From: Polaribacter sp. SA4-10
GTDB taxonomy: Bacteria > Bacteroidota > Bacteroidia > Flavobacteriales > Flavobacteriaceae
Length of the DNA stretch: 64,000 nucleotides
Direction: 5' to 3'
Assembly: GCF_002163835.1 (NCBI RefSeq)
Contig: NZ_CP019331.1
Coordinates: 372,001 to 436,000 of the forward strand
Below, in pieces: positions 8,858 through 16,886 of this stretch. The notes beneath the pieces are model-generated. The model worked only from the letters and a program-made list of their open reading frames with translations, did not search any database and had not been told where the DNA came from. Position 1 is the stretch's first letter; each line of letters starts with the position of its first letter. The translations under genes were made by a program, and so were the position numbers.

Positions 8858-9424
8858 ATGGCAACAACATCAGATATTAGAAACGGACTGTGTATTAAAT
8901 ACAATAACGATATTTATAAAGTAATCGAATTTTTACATGTAAAACCAGGTAAAGGTCCTGCCTTTGTAAGAACTAAGTTAAAAAGTGTTACAAATGGTAA
9001 AGTTATTGATAACACGTTTCCTGCTGGTAGAAAAATTGAAGATGTTCGTGTAGAAACTCATAAGTTTCAGTATTTATATAATGATGGAGATACATTTCAT
9101 TTTATGAATGAACAAGATTATACTCAAATTCAATTGCAAAAAACGGCTTTAGATTCTCCAGAATTAATGAAGGAAGGTGAGGTTGTAACTATTATAATTA
9201 ATGCTGAAGATGACATGCCTTTATCAGTTGATTTACCTGCAAGTGTTGTTTTGTTGGTAACGCATACAGAACCTGGGGTTAAAGGTAATACAGCAACAAA
9301 TGCAACAAAACCTGCAACCGTAGAAAGTGGTGCAACAGTTAATGTTCCTTTATTTATTAATGAAGGGGATAAAATTAAAGTTGAAACTACAAAAGGGACT
9401 TATCAAGAAAGAATTAAAGAGTAA
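8858..9424 (+). CDS. efp: Translation elongation factor P
   Basis: EF-P binds stalled ribosomes and helps peptide bonds form at polyproline stretches. The 188-residue protein has the three-domain form: an N-terminal KOW-like domain with the modifiable loop Lys32 in VKPGKGPAF, a central OB domain, and the C-terminal OB domain ending VETTKGTYQERIKE. No epmA/epmB/epmC or earP-type modification gene lies nearby, so whether Lys32 is modified cannot be said. It follows lpxA by an 83-base gap. The lpxA-efp neighbourhood is, from memory, common in Bacteroidota. Confidence 0.96.
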   Translation: MATTSDIRNGLCIKYNNDIYKVIEFLHVKPGKGPAFVRTKLKSVTNGKVIDNTFPAGRKIEDVRVETHKFQYLYNDGDTFHFMNEQDYTQIQLQKTALDSPELMKEGEVVTIIINAEDDMPLSVDLPASVVLLVTHTEPGVKGNTATNATKPATVESGATVNVPLFINEGDKIKVETTKGTYQERIKE

Positions 9425-9432
9425 ATTTCCTG

Positions 9433-10197
9433 ATGTCTAAAACAAGAGAAGAAATTAATCAAACTGAAAAAGATTACTGGAATGAAGGTAAACTTCAAAG
9501 AAGTAAGATTAAAAAGTTAAGAAGACATGCCTTTTTCTATTCTTATAAAAGAGAAAAGAAAATTTTAAATAAATTGCTAGAAGATTTTAATGATAAGAAT
9601 GTTTTAGAAATTGGTTCTTATGTTTGGGCTGCTTGGTTTAATGAAAACATAAAGCCTAAAAGTTTATCTTGTATAAATATTTCTGAAGTAGAGTTAGAGA
9701 ATGGAAAAAAAAATGCTGCAACAAAACCTTTTCCTGTCAAACACCATATAATGGATGCTAATAATTTAACTTTTGAAGATGAAACATTCGATATTGTTTT
9801 TGGAGGTGCTATTTTACATCATTTAGATATAGAAAAATCTATTGGCCATATTCATAGAGTATTAAAACCAGGAGGAAAGATTGTTTTTCTTGAGCCATTA
9901 AATATGAACCCTTTATATAGGATTTATAGAAAAATGAATCCACAAGAAAGAACCCCAGATGAGCACGCTTTGGTTTCTTCAGATTTTAAAATTATAAGAC
10001 AAAAATTTTCGTTTAATCATTATTTTTTCGATTTTTTCAGTGTTGTATTTGGTTTTATATCATTAAAAATTTTTGGAGATAAAAATTATGATAATTGGAT
10101 AAATAAATTAGGATATAATTTAGATGTATTCTTTTCTAAAATTCCATTTTTTCACTCACTTTTTGCAAGAGTAATTATCTATGGAAGTAAAAAATAA
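9433..10197 (+). CDS. Class I SAM-dependent methyltransferase
   Basis: The 254-residue protein has a methyltransferase-11 type SAM fold: motif I appears as NVLEIGSYVWAAW (glycine-poor compared with the usual GxGxG), a motif II/III region MDANNLTFEDETFDIVFGGAILHHL, and post-motif HRVLKPGGKIVFLEP. The C-terminal part is rich in aromatic and hydrophobic residues (FNHYFFDFFSVVFGFISL) and may touch the membrane. It lies between efp (8-base gap) and the second LpxD-like gene (6-base gap), so it is co-transcribed with envelope genes. A lipid or sugar substrate is plausible but not shown. Confidence 0.8.
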   Translation: MSKTREEINQTEKDYWNEGKLQRSKIKKLRRHAFFYSYKREKKILNKLLEDFNDKNVLEIGSYVWAAWFNENIKPKSLSCINISEVELENGKKNAATKPFPVKHHIMDANNLTFEDETFDIVFGGAILHHLDIEKSIGHIHRVLKPGGKIVFLEPLNMNPLYRIYRKMNPQERTPDEHALVSSDFKIIRQKFSFNHYFFDFFSVVFGFISLKIFGDKNYDNWINKLGYNLDVFFSKIPFFHSLFARVIIYGSKK

Positions 10198-10203
10198 GCT
10201 TTA

Positions 10204-11130
10204 ATGAAATTTAAAAATCCACAAACCTTACAACAAATAGCTTTATTATTAGAAGTAGATTTTATTGGTAAAACTGATTTCGAAATTTTAGGAATCAATG
10301 AAATTCATGTTGTAGAAAAAGGAGATATTGTTTTTGTAGACCACCCAAAATATTATGATAAAGCATTAAATTCTGCAGCTACAACGATTTTAATCAATAA
10401 AAAAGTTGATTGTCCTGTTGGAAAATCATTATTAATTTCTGAAGATCCTTTTCGTGATTTTAATAAAATTACGAAACATTTTAATCCTTTTATAGCCTCT
10501 AAAGTAAGTATTTCTGAATCTGCAATTATTGGTGAAGGAACAATTATACAACCCAATGTTTTTATTGGAAATAATGTTATTATTGGTAAGCACTGTGTAA
10601 TTCATCCAAATGTTGCTATTTATGACCATTCAATTATTGGAAACAATGTTACAATTCACGCAAACACAGTTTTAGGAGCAGATGCTTTTTATTACAAAAA
10701 TCGCCCAGAAGGATTTGATAAATTAATTTCTGGAGGTAGAGTTGTTCTTGAAGATAATGTAGATTTAGGAGCTTCTTGTACAATAGATAAGGGAGTTACT
10801 GGAGATACAACGATTGGAGAAGGAACAAAAATTGATAATCAAGTCCATGTTGGACATGATACAATTATCGGAAAAAAATGTTTGATTGCTTCACAAACAG
10901 GAATTGCAGGTTGTGTTATTATTGAAGATGAAGTAACAATTTGGGGACAAGTTGGTACAAATAGTGGAATTACAATTGGTAAAGGAGCAATAATATTAGG
11001 TCAAACTGGGGTAACAAAATCTGTTGCGGGAGGAAAAAGTTATTTTGGAACTCCAATCTCAGAATCAAGAGTAAAATTAAAAGAATTAGCAGAAATAAAA
11101 CAAATGATAAAAGAGAGAAAGAATTCTTAA
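10204..11130 (+). CDS. Second LpxD-like UDP-sugar N-acyltransferase
   Basis: This 308-residue paralogue of the LpxD at 5560 keeps the N-terminal uridine-binding type domain (residues 1-100), a hexapeptide beta helix (VFIGNNVIIGKHCVIHPN) and the catalytic-site motif DNQVHVGHDTIIG, with His in the usual place. It is shorter by about 35 residues, and the LpxD segment GSDGFGFAP is changed to GADAFYYKN. In Bacteroidota two LpxD-like genes often flank lpxC-fabZ, lpxA and efp. It may have another acyl chain or sugar preference, or serve a different glycolipid. A housekeeping lpxD is present, so this copy is likely a specialised N-acyltransferase. Confidence 0.8.
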   Translation: MKFKNPQTLQQIALLLEVDFIGKTDFEILGINEIHVVEKGDIVFVDHPKYYDKALNSAATTILINKKVDCPVGKSLLISEDPFRDFNKITKHFNPFIASKVSISESAIIGEGTIIQPNVFIGNNVIIGKHCVIHPNVAIYDHSIIGNNVTIHANTVLGADAFYYKNRPEGFDKLISGGRVVLEDNVDLGASCTIDKGVTGDTTIGEGTKIDNQVHVGHDTIIGKKCLIASQTGIAGCVIIEDEVTIWGQVGTNSGITIGKGAIILGQTGVTKSVAGGKSYFGTPISESRVKLKELAEIKQMIKERKNS

Positions 11131-11158
11131 TTTTCTTTTATAAAAACTTTCAATAAAC

Positions 11159-11166
11159 TATTTTTG
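11159..11166 (+). promoter_or_regulatory. -7 box of sucD
   Basis: TATTTTTG matches TAnnTTTG, 25 bases before the ATG of sucD at 11192. The upstream region is T-rich (TTTTCTTTTA) but has no exact TTTG at the -33 position. Confidence 0.5.
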
Positions 11167-11191
11167 CATAACGAATAAAATTAAATAACCA

Positions 11192-12067
11192 ATGAGCGTT
11201 TTAGTAAATAAAGATTCAAAAATTATTGTACAAGGTTTTACTGGTAGTGAAGGTACTTTTCATGCAGGTCAAATGATTGATTATGGTACTAATGTTGTAG
11301 GTGGTGTAACTCCAGGAAAAGGCGGTCAAAAGCACTTAGGAAAACCAGTTTTTAATACGGTTGCAGAATCTGTAGAAAAAGTTGGAGCAGATACTTCAAT
11401 TATTTTTGTACCACCAGCATTTGCTGCTGATGCAATAATGGAATCTGCTGATGCAGGAATTAAAGTAATCATTTGTATTACTGAAGGAATTCCTACTGCT
11501 GATATGGTAAAAGTAAAAGCTTATATTGATGGTAAAGAGTGTAGATTAGTGGGGCCTAACTGTCCAGGAGTAATTACTCCAGATGAAGCTAAAGTTGGTA
11601 TTATGCCAGGTTTTATTTTCAAAAAAGGGAATGTTGGTATCGTTTCTAAATCAGGAACGTTAACATATGAAGCTGCTGATCAAGTTGTAAAACAAGGATT
11701 TGGAATTACAACAGCAATTGGTATTGGTGGAGATCCAATTATTGGAACTACAACAAAAGAAGCTGTTGAATTATTAATGAACGATCCAGAAACTGAAGCA
11801 ATTGTTATGATTGGTGAAATTGGTGGAAATCTAGAAGCTGAAGCTGCAAAATGGATTAAAGCTGATGGTAATAGAAAACCAGTTGTTGGTTTTATAGCAG
11901 GACAAACTGCGCCAGCAGGAAGAACAATGGGACATGCAGGTGCTATTGTTGGAGGAGAAGATGATACAGCACAAGCAAAAATGAAAATTTTAGCAGATAA
12001 TGGAATACACGTTGTTAGTTCTCCAGCTAAAATTGGAGAAATGGTAGCAAAAGTTTTAAAAAAATAA
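11192..12067 (+). CDS. sucD: Succinyl-CoA synthetase alpha subunit
   Basis: SucD with SucC makes succinate and ATP (or GTP) from succinyl-CoA in the citric acid cycle. The 291-residue protein shows the CoA-binding Rossmann domain at its start ([12 protein letters not shown]), the segment [23 protein letters not shown], and the phosphorylated active-site His248 in [10 protein letters not shown]. Length is as in other SucD proteins. sucC is not in the window, so in this genome the two subunits are encoded apart. It has its own promoter and a strong terminator. Confidence 0.96.
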   Translation: MSVLVNKDSKIIVQGFTGSEGTFHAGQMIDYGTNVVGGVTPGKGGQKHLGKPVFNTVAESVEKVGADTSIIFVPPAFAADAIMESADAGIKVIICITEGIPTADMVKVKAYIDGKECRLVGPNCPGVITPDEAKVGIMPGFIFKKGNVGIVSKSGTLTYEAADQVVKQGFGITTAIGIGGDPIIGTTTKEAVELLMNDPETEAIVMIGEIGGNLEAEAAKWIKADGNRKPVVGFIAGQTAPAGRTMGHAGAIVGGEDDTAQAKMKILADNGIHVVSSPAKIGEMVAKVLKK

Positions 12068-12102
12068 TAGTTAAATCTTTTTTTTAAGATTCTCAAAAAA
12101 AT

Positions 12103-12130
12103 AAAAATTCCCGATAAATCGGGAATTTTT
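12103..12130 (+). terminator. Rho-independent terminator after sucD
   Basis: A perfect 13-bp stem (arms 12103-12115 and 12118-12130, core TTCCCGAT/ATCGGGAA) with A5/T5 flanks forms a hairpin 35 bases after the sucD stop. Confidence 0.9.
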
Positions 12131-12134
12131 ATTT

Positions 12135-12142
12135 TATATTTG
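12135..12142 (+). promoter_or_regulatory. -7 box of fabG
   Basis: TATATTTG matches TAnnTTTG exactly and lies 22 bases before the ATG at 12165, directly after the sucD terminator. Confidence 0.5.
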
Positions 12143-12164
12143 AATATCAACTAAATACTACAAT

Positions 12165-12911
12165 ATGAAATTACTAGATAATAAAACGGCTATTATTACA
12201 GGAGCAACAAGAGGAATTGGTCGTGAAATTGCCATTGAATTCGCTAAACAGGGAGCACATGTAGCTTTTACATATAGTTCTTCTGTAGATGCAGCTAATG
12301 CTTTAGAAGAGGAATTAAAAGCTTTGGGAGTTTCAGCAAAAGGATATCAATCTAACGCAGCAAACTTTGATGCAGCGCAAGCGTTGGCTAAAAATGTATT
12401 AGAAGAGTTTGGTTCAATAGATATTTTGGTAAACAACGCAGGAATTACAAAAGATAATTTGTTAATGCGTATTTCTGAAGATGATTTTGATAAAGTCATT
12501 GAAGTAAACTTAAAATCTGTTTTTAATTTAACGAAAGCAGTTATTAGACCAATGATGAAACAACGTAATGGCGCTATTATTAATATGAGTTCTGTTGTAG
12601 GTTTAAAAGGAAATGCAGGTCAGTCTAATTATGCGGCATCAAAAGCTGGTATTGTTGGGTTTTCTAAGTCTGTAGCTTTAGAGTTAGGCTCTAGAAACAT
12701 TAGAAGTAACGTTGTTGCTCCTGGTTTTATAGAAACAGAAATGACTGCGAAATTAGATGAAGCGACTGTACAAGGTTGGAGAGATGGAATTCCTTTAAAA
12801 AGAGGAGGACAACCAATAGATATTGCAAATGCATGTGTATTTTTAGCCTCAGACATGAGTTCTTACATTACAGGTCAAACATTATCTGTAGATGGAGGTA
12901 TGTTGACTTAG
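12165..12911 (+). CDS. fabG: 3-oxoacyl-ACP reductase FabG
   Basis: FabG reduces 3-oxoacyl-ACP with NADPH in fatty acid elongation. The 248-residue short-chain dehydrogenase has the cofactor motif ITGATRGIGREIA at residues 10-22, the NNAG motif near 88-91, catalytic Ser near 143, Tyr156 and Lys160 in NYAASKAG, and the C-terminal SSYITGQTLSVDGGM typical of FabG. A terminator follows at 12940-12964. Another SDR with different substrates cannot be excluded, but the whole sequence fits FabG well. Confidence 0.92.
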   Translation: MKLLDNKTAIITGATRGIGREIAIEFAKQGAHVAFTYSSSVDAANALEEELKALGVSAKGYQSNAANFDAAQALAKNVLEEFGSIDILVNNAGITKDNLLMRISEDDFDKVIEVNLKSVFNLTKAVIRPMMKQRNGAIINMSSVVGLKGNAGQSNYAASKAGIVGFSKSVALELGSRNIRSNVVAPGFIETEMTAKLDEATVQGWRDGIPLKRGGQPIDIANACVFLASDMSSYITGQTLSVDGGMLT

Positions 12912-12939
12912 AATTTTATTTTTCATAAAAAAAAATAGG

Positions 12940-12964
12940 ACCTGTAACAATTAACGTTGCAGGT
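12940..12964 (+). terminator. Rho-independent terminator after fabG
   Basis: Arms ACCTGTAAC (12940-12948) and GTTGCAGGT (12956-12964) pair with one G-U wobble around a 7-base loop and are followed by TTTTTCTTTTTT. Confidence 0.85.
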
Positions 12965-13014
12965 TTTTCTTTTTTAGATAGTTCTTTGTTATCTTTCCAA
13001 ATAAATAGAATAAT

Positions 13015-15042
13015 TTGCAGATAACAACCATTTTATATATAATTATTGCCTTATTACTGAGTATTTCAGTGGCATTCTTTCAATATTTTTATAGCGTAAA
13101 AAGTAAGACAAGAATTAATACTTTACTTTTTGTTTTAAAAACATTTAGTTTGTTTTTATTGCTGTTATTACTGATAAACCCTACAATTAAAAATACTGAG
13201 TTAAAAAACAGTATCCCAGTTTTAGCTGTTTTGGTTGATAATTCTAAATCTATTCCTTTTTTTAAAGAAGAAAAAAATGTTGAAAATTTTATTGAAGCAC
13301 TAAATAATAATAAGTCTTTAAACGAAAAGTTTTTAATAAATGAATTCACTTTTGGAAGTTCTTTAAGGGTTTTAGATAGTGTTTCATTTAATGAAAGTGA
13401 AACCAATATTTCTGAAGCTATTTTAGCTGTAAATGAATTGAATAAAGATAAAATAGCACCAATAATTTTAATTACTGATGGAAATCAAACCATTGGTAAT
13501 GATTATGAGTTTATCAACTCTAAACAACCAATTTACCCTCTAGTAGTTGGAGATACAATTAAGTACAGAGATCTAAGAATAAGTCAATTAAATGTAAACA
13601 AATACAGTTACATTAAAAATAAATTTCCTGTAGAAGTTTTATTAAATTATGATGGAAAAGAAAAGGTAAATACAACGTTTTCAATTTATAAAAACGGAAA
13701 AAGTATTTTTACTCAAAAAGTACAGTTTTCTTCATCAGAAAAATCGAAAACAATTACTGCTAATTTAACATCTACAAAAGAAGGTTTACAATATTATACA
13801 GCTTCTGTTAGAAAAATTGCTGATGAAAAAAACACCAAAAATAACACTAAAAACTTCTCGGTAGAAGTTATAAATGAACAGACAAAAGTGTTGATTTTGA
13901 CATCCGTTTTACATCCAGATATTGGTACTTTAACAAAATCCATAGAAAGTAATAAGCAGCGTTCTGTAGATGTTTTTTTAATAGATAAATTTAAAGGGAA
14001 TTTAATTAATTATCAATTAGTTATTTTAAATCAACCAACCGCTAAATTTATTTCTATTTTAAATGATTTAAAAAAAGCTAATAGTAATTACTTTATTGTT
14101 TCTGGTGTAAATACAGATTGGAAATTCATTAATAAGCAACAGCTTGGTTTTACTAAAAAAGCAATTAATGAAACAGAAAGCTATGGTGCAATTTTTAATG
14201 ATTCTTTTTTAATTTATCAGCAAAAAAACATTGGTTTTGATCAGTTTCCTCCTCTAAAAGATAAGTTTGGAGAAGTGGTTCTTTCTAAAGAACATCAAAA
14301 ATTATTGGCGCAAAATATAAATGGAGTTGAAACTGAACAACCTTTATTAGCCACTTTTGAGCAGAACAATAAAAAATGGGCAGTTTTGTTTGGTGAAGGG
14401 ATTTGGAAATGGCGGTCTGCAAGTTTTTTGAGTAATAATTCATTTCAAGATTTTGATGAATTTATAGGGAATTTAGTTCAATATTTAGCTTCAGATAAAA
14501 AAAGAAACCGTTTAGAAGTAAATTCAGAAAGCTTGTATTCGGCTAATTCAACTATTAATTTATCCGCTTTTTATACAGATAAAAATTATAAATTCGATGC
14601 GAGAGCTTCATTAGAAATTACAATTACAAATTCAGAAACTAGAGAAATTACAAAACTTCCGTTTTCTTTAGTGAATACTTCTTATCAGATTGAAATTGAG
14701 AATCTTATTTCAGGTGATTACACGTATAAAGTTGCTGTAATTGGTCAGGATATTAATAAATATGGAAAATTTAAAATCACTACTTATCAAATTGAAGAAC
14801 AGTTTACCAATGCAAATTCAGAGAAACTAGAAAAATTAGCAAAAAATTCTGGAGGAATATTGTTTTATAAAAATCAAATTGATGATTTATCAAAAGAACT
14901 TTTAGAAAACACAGCATTTTATACAACCCAAAAATCAACGATTAAAGAACAAAATTTGATAGATTGGAAATGGATTTTATTTATTGTAATTGGTTTATTT
15001 ACTGCAGAATGGTTTATTAGAAAATATTATGGGAAGATTTAA
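13015..15042 (+). CDS. Membrane protein with von Willebrand A-like domain
   Basis: The 675-residue protein has two N-terminal membrane segments (about 4-24 and 37-54) and one near the C-terminus (about 647-665), with a large extracytoplasmic or cytoplasmic region between them. A MIDAS-like DNSKS motif (Asp75, Ser77, Ser79) and ILITDGNQTIGND near residue 155 indicate a vWA fold. The layout resembles uncharacterised Bacteroidota proteins that have a vWA domain followed by a gatase-like or Ig-like part. The start used is TTG 13015; no ATG exists before the first membrane helix, and a TAATTTG box overlaps this codon, so the true start could be a few codons downstream at a rarer codon. The function is unknown. 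Confidence 0.7.
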   Translation: MQITTILYIIIALLLSISVAFFQYFYSVKSKTRINTLLFVLKTFSLFLLLLLLINPTIKNTELKNSIPVLAVLVDNSKSIPFFKEEKNVENFIEALNNNKSLNEKFLINEFTFGSSLRVLDSVSFNESETNISEAILAVNELNKDKIAPIILITDGNQTIGNDYEFINSKQPIYPLVVGDTIKYRDLRISQLNVNKYSYIKNKFPVEVLLNYDGKEKVNTTFSIYKNGKSIFTQKVQFSSSEKSKTITANLTSTKEGLQYYTASVRKIADEKNTKNNTKNFSVEVINEQTKVLILTSVLHPDIGTLTKSIESNKQRSVDVFLIDKFKGNLINYQLVILNQPTAKFISILNDLKKANSNYFIVSGVNTDWKFINKQQLGFTKKAINETESYGAIFNDSFLIYQQKNIGFDQFPPLKDKFGEVVLSKEHQKLLAQNINGVETEQPLLATFEQNNKKWAVLFGEGIWKWRSASFLSNNSFQDFDEFIGNLVQYLASDKKRNRLEVNSESLYSANSTINLSAFYTDKNYKFDARASLEITITNSETREITKLPFSLVNTSYQIEIENLISGDYTYKVAVIGQDINKYGKFKITTYQIEEQFTNANSEKLEKLAKNSGGILFYKNQIDDLSKELLENTAFYTTQKSTIKEQNLIDWKWILFIVIGLFTAEWFIRKYYGKI

Positions 15043-15114
15043 AAACTCAATCAGTATTATTAGGTTTTCCTTATAAATAGCTAGAAATTTGCAGAATAAA
15101 ACAAGAAAACATTT

Positions 15115-15507
15115 ATGAATTTTCACACAAGAAAATGGGTAAAACCTCAAGATTTAAATCCGAATGGAACTTTGTTTGGAGGCAGGTTATTAGAATGGAT
15201 TGATGAAGAGTTGGGTATTTATGCCATTATTCAATTAGAAATACCTAGAACAGTTACTAAATACATGTCTGAAATAGATTTTGTTAGTTCTGCAAAACAA
15301 GGAGATATTGTAGAAATTGGGATTAAAGTTTTAGCTTTCGGTAATTCGTCTATAACCCTAAAGTGTAGTGTAAGAAATAAATTAACGCATAAAACGATTA
15401 TAGTAATAGATAAAATTGTGATGGTTTCTTTGGATGAAAATGGCAGCCCTAAAAGTCATGGAAAAACAAAGATTGAGTATGTTAAAGATAGATTAGGTGA
15501 TAAATAG
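15115..15507 (+). CDS. Acyl-CoA thioesterase, hot-dog fold (YciA/BACH-like)
   Basis: The 130-residue protein is a single hot-dog domain of the acyl-CoA hydrolase family, which frees fatty acids from CoA in the cytoplasm. Diagnostic segments are DLNPNGTLFGGRLLEWIDE (substrate helix with the catalytic acidic residue) and YMSEIDFVSSAKQGDIVEIG. The length is near that of YciA. It stands alone between the vWA gene and a cation-efflux pseudogene. The physiological acyl chain length cannot be read from sequence. Confidence 0.85.
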   Translation: MNFHTRKWVKPQDLNPNGTLFGGRLLEWIDEELGIYAIIQLEIPRTVTKYMSEIDFVSSAKQGDIVEIGIKVLAFGNSSITLKCSVRNKLTHKTIIVIDKIVMVSLDENGSPKSHGKTKIEYVKDRLGDK

Positions 15508-15550
15508 TGCCTCTTTTTAATTTTGTAGAAGTCCGTTATAGGAAAATAGG

Positions 15551-15963
15551 GGACATCACCATAATCATACTCATCATTATAGCGCAACAAAAATTATAAG
15601 TATTGCTTTTTTTCTGAATATATTCTTTACAATAATAACGGTTATTGGTGGCTTTTATACAAATAGCTTAGCAATAACTTCATATTTAATCTATGATTTA
15701 GGAGCTTCTACAGATGAATTTTTAATAGAATACTCCAGTTTAAAGAAATAGAGGTAGTTCATGATTTCCATTTATGGACAAAGGGTGTAAAATGTAATGT
15801 GGTTACAATACATTTAATTGTAATAAATAAATTGTCTTTCAGTGATTTAGGGTTCTTAAAAAAAAGGAACAGAAAAATAGTACATGATGATTTTCATTTA
15901 GAAGATGTAACATTAGATTTTTCGACTTATAAAGAAGATTGTGGGTATATAGATTGTGTGTGA
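15551..15963 (+). pseudogene. Decayed cation diffusion facilitator (CzcD-type) gene
   Basis: The 498-base gap 15508-16005 holds the two ends of a CDF metal exporter in different frames. From 15551 one frame reads GHHHNHTHHYSATK, then FFLNIFFTIITVIGGFYTNS and LIYDLGAS, the His-rich N-terminus and first helices of CzcD-like proteins, and stops at TAG 15749-15751. From 15751 the next frame reads EVVHDFHLWTKG, then NVVTIHLIV and HLEDVTLDF, the cytoplasmic C-terminal domain, ending at TGA 15961-15963. An intact member has about 300 residues; helices in the middle (roughly 150 residues) are deleted, the His-rich start has lost its ATG (an in-frame TAG lies just upstream), and the join is out of frame. 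It would have exported Zn or Co or Cd. Confidence 0.85.
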
Positions 15964-15976
15964 GCAACATAAATTG

Positions 15977-15984
15977 TAAATTTG
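15977..15984 (+). promoter_or_regulatory. Promoter of the SPFH gene
   Basis: TAAATTTG (TAnnTTTG) at 15977-15984, with TTG at 15954-15956 twenty bases upstream as the -33 element, 21 bases before the ATG at 16006. The -33 element lies in the last codons of the CDF pseudogene. Confidence 0.6.
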
Positions 15985-16005
15985 AAAGAACTTTAAATAC
16001 AAAAA

Positions 16006-16839
16006 ATGAGCAATCAACAATTAGATATTAAATTTCCAAAAGGAGGAATCTTTTTTATCATATTAGCAGTAGCAGTAATTATTTTATTTTCGAAATCTAC
16101 AGTAACTATAAAATCGGGTCAAGCGGGTGTTTTATATAAAACTTTTGACGGTGGAGTTGTAACAGACGAAGCAGCTTTAGGTGAAGGTTTTCAAATTGTT
16201 GCACCATGGAATAAAGTTTTCATTTATGAAGTAAGACAGCAAGAACTTTTTGAAAAAATGCAAGTATTATCTTCAAACGGTTTAGAAATTCAATTAGAAG
16301 CTTCTGCATGGTTTCAACCACACTCAGAAAAAATAGGTTCTTTACACCAAGAAAAAGGAGAAAACTATATTTCTAGAGTTATACAACCAGCAATTAGATC
16401 TGCTGCAAGAAGTGTTGTTGGGCGTTATACTCCAGAACAATTATATTCTAGTAAGAGAGATGTAATACAAACTGAAATATTTGTAGAAACAAAAAAGATT
16501 TTAGACAAGCAGTACATTCAGTTAAATGAAATATTGGTTAGAGATGTTACTTTACCATCAACTATTAAAACTGCAATTGAGCGTAAGTTAAAGCAAGAGC
16601 AAGAATCTTTAGAATATGAGTTTAGATTAGTTACGGCAAAAAAAGAAGCTGAAAAACAAATTATCGAAGCACAAGGTAAAGCAGATGCAAATAGGATTTT
16701 AAGTGCTTCTATTACTGATAAAATTTTACAAGATAAAGGAATCGAAGCAACTATTAAGTTGTCTGAATCTCCTAATAGTAAAGTAATTGTTATTGGTTCT
16801 GGTAAATCTGGAATGCCAATTATTTTAGGAAATCAATAA
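16006..16839 (+). CDS. SPFH/prohibitin-family membrane protein
   Basis: The 277-residue protein has one N-terminal membrane segment (about residues 14-31: GGIFFIILAVAVIILF) and an SPFH domain with features of prohibitins: GQAGVLYKTFDGG, GEGFQIVAPWNKVFIYEVR, ARSVVGRYTPEQLYSSKRD and a C-terminal coiled coil (KQEQESLEYEFRLVTAKKEAEKQ type residues). Such proteins form large ring assemblies on the membrane and often modulate FtsH-type proteases or lipid domains. There is no NfeD gene beside it, which argues against a stomatin-NfeD pair. The partner is unknown. Confidence 0.88.
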   Translation: MSNQQLDIKFPKGGIFFIILAVAVIILFSKSTVTIKSGQAGVLYKTFDGGVVTDEAALGEGFQIVAPWNKVFIYEVRQQELFEKMQVLSSNGLEIQLEASAWFQPHSEKIGSLHQEKGENYISRVIQPAIRSAARSVVGRYTPEQLYSSKRDVIQTEIFVETKKILDKQYIQLNEILVRDVTLPSTIKTAIERKLKQEQESLEYEFRLVTAKKEAEKQIIEAQGKADANRILSASITDKILQDKGIEATIKLSESPNSKVIVIGSGKSGMPIILGNQ

Positions 16840-16866
16840 AAAGCATACTTTTATAAATTTTAAAAT

Positions 16867-16881
16867 CCAGCTTTAAGCTGG
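16867..16881 (+). terminator. Terminator after the SPFH gene
   Basis: CCAGC (16867-16871) and GCTGG (16877-16881) form a short stem with two further weak pairs, followed by GTTTTTTATTTT. It lies only a few bases before the end of xerD on the other strand, so the two convergent genes share it. Confidence 0.7.
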
Positions 16882-16886
16882 GTTTT

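Noticed and set aside
11680..12150. 156-codon open frame on the minus strand across sucD
   Set aside because: It lies opposite a clear sucD gene, has proline- and serine-rich low-complexity translation ([12 protein letters not shown] type) and includes the sucD terminator; it is a shadow of AT-rich codon use.
15751..15963. Independent small protein encoded by the second frame before the SPFH gene
   Set aside because: Its sequence is the C-terminal domain of a CDF exporter with no start codon of its own; it is better explained as part of the decayed gene.
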